Shown: positions 13,797-13,812 of the stretch, piece after piece
How the letters are laid out: every line of letters starts with the position of its first letter
Numbering within the stretch: the stretch's first letter is position 1
Source: UBA9547 sp044349205
Lineage (GTDB): Bacteria; Bacteroidota; Bacteroidia; Cytophagales; UBA9547
Reading direction: 5' to 3'
DNA length: 13,812 nucleotides
NCBI GenBank assembly: GCA_044349205.1
Contig: JBIKRJ010000046.1
Coordinates: 1 to 13,812, forward strand
Notes under the pieces: generated by a model
The model's database searches: none
Seen by the model: the letters and a program-made list of their open reading frames with translations, nothing else
Told to the model about the DNA's origin: nothing
Position numbers and translations under genes: made by a program

Positions 13797-13812
13797 ATGG
13801 AGGATTTGAAAA
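13797..13812 (+). CDS. Possible start of a gene truncated by the window edge
   Basis: ATG at 13797 opens the codons for MEDLK before the sequence ends. Support is indirect: a promoter-like sequence lies about 130 bp upstream in the same direction, and an A/T-rich stretch (13781-13792) precedes the ATG. Sixteen bases are too few to name a product or to be sure the frame is coding. Confidence 0.3.

Overview
The window reads as a chromosomal, mostly housekeeping segment of a member of the Bacteroidota, probably Cytophagales-like. The reasons are: a C-terminal fragment of an Hc1-type histone H1-like protein; a prs-rplY pair next to tRNA-Gln; a DAHP synthase-chorismate mutase fusion of the Bacteroidota type; starts that lack clear Shine-Dalgarno sequences; and candidate promoters of the TTTG-N19-TAnnTTTG kind. 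The phylum assignment is an inference from gene content and signals, not from a search.

Left part (1-2413). The end of the Hc1-like gene is followed by a strong hairpin plus T-run, then coaD (phosphopantetheine adenylyltransferase). Convergent to coaD is a minus-strand unit read as promoter > tRNA-Gln(UUG) > hairpin > prs (PRPP synthetase) > rplY (ribosomal protein L25/CTC) > terminator.

Envelope block (2460-5561, minus strand). It holds a PAP2-like membrane protein, an LpoB-like lipoprotein (activator of penicillin-binding proteins) and a TPR-type lipoprotein of the COG3014 family that commonly travels with LpoB. The roughly 370 bp upstream of the PAP2-like gene has an open, protein-like minus-strand frame without a start codon, possibly a gene remnant.

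Plus-strand operon (5562-8971). It encodes a class IV aminotransferase (4-amino-4-deoxychorismate lyase-like), queE (queuosine precursor pathway), an LpxL/HtrB-type acyltransferase and a membrane fatty-acid desaturase. Spacing is tight, and a 17-codon mini-ORF exactly bridges the last two genes. A convergent minus-strand gene (9002-10066) encodes a membrane-anchored endonuclease/exonuclease/phosphatase-fold protein that appears to use a non-ATG start.

Right part (10178-13480, plus). A D-2-hydroxyacid dehydrogenase is followed by a promoter-led shikimate block: the DAHP synthase-chorismate mutase fusion, then aroB. A terminator-like hairpin lies directly against the aroB start codon. aroB carries an in-frame 7-bp tandem repeat. 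Downstream (13481-13812) is a paired-hairpin repeat element, then a convincing promoter with an overlapping inverted repeat, and possibly the first codons of a gene leaving the window.

I found no phage, transposase, CRISPR array or recognisable defence system. The most unusual signals are the hairpin/T-run structures that abut start codons at four places (coaD, prs, the COG3014 gene, aroB), the aroB heptamer repeat, and the element after aroB.
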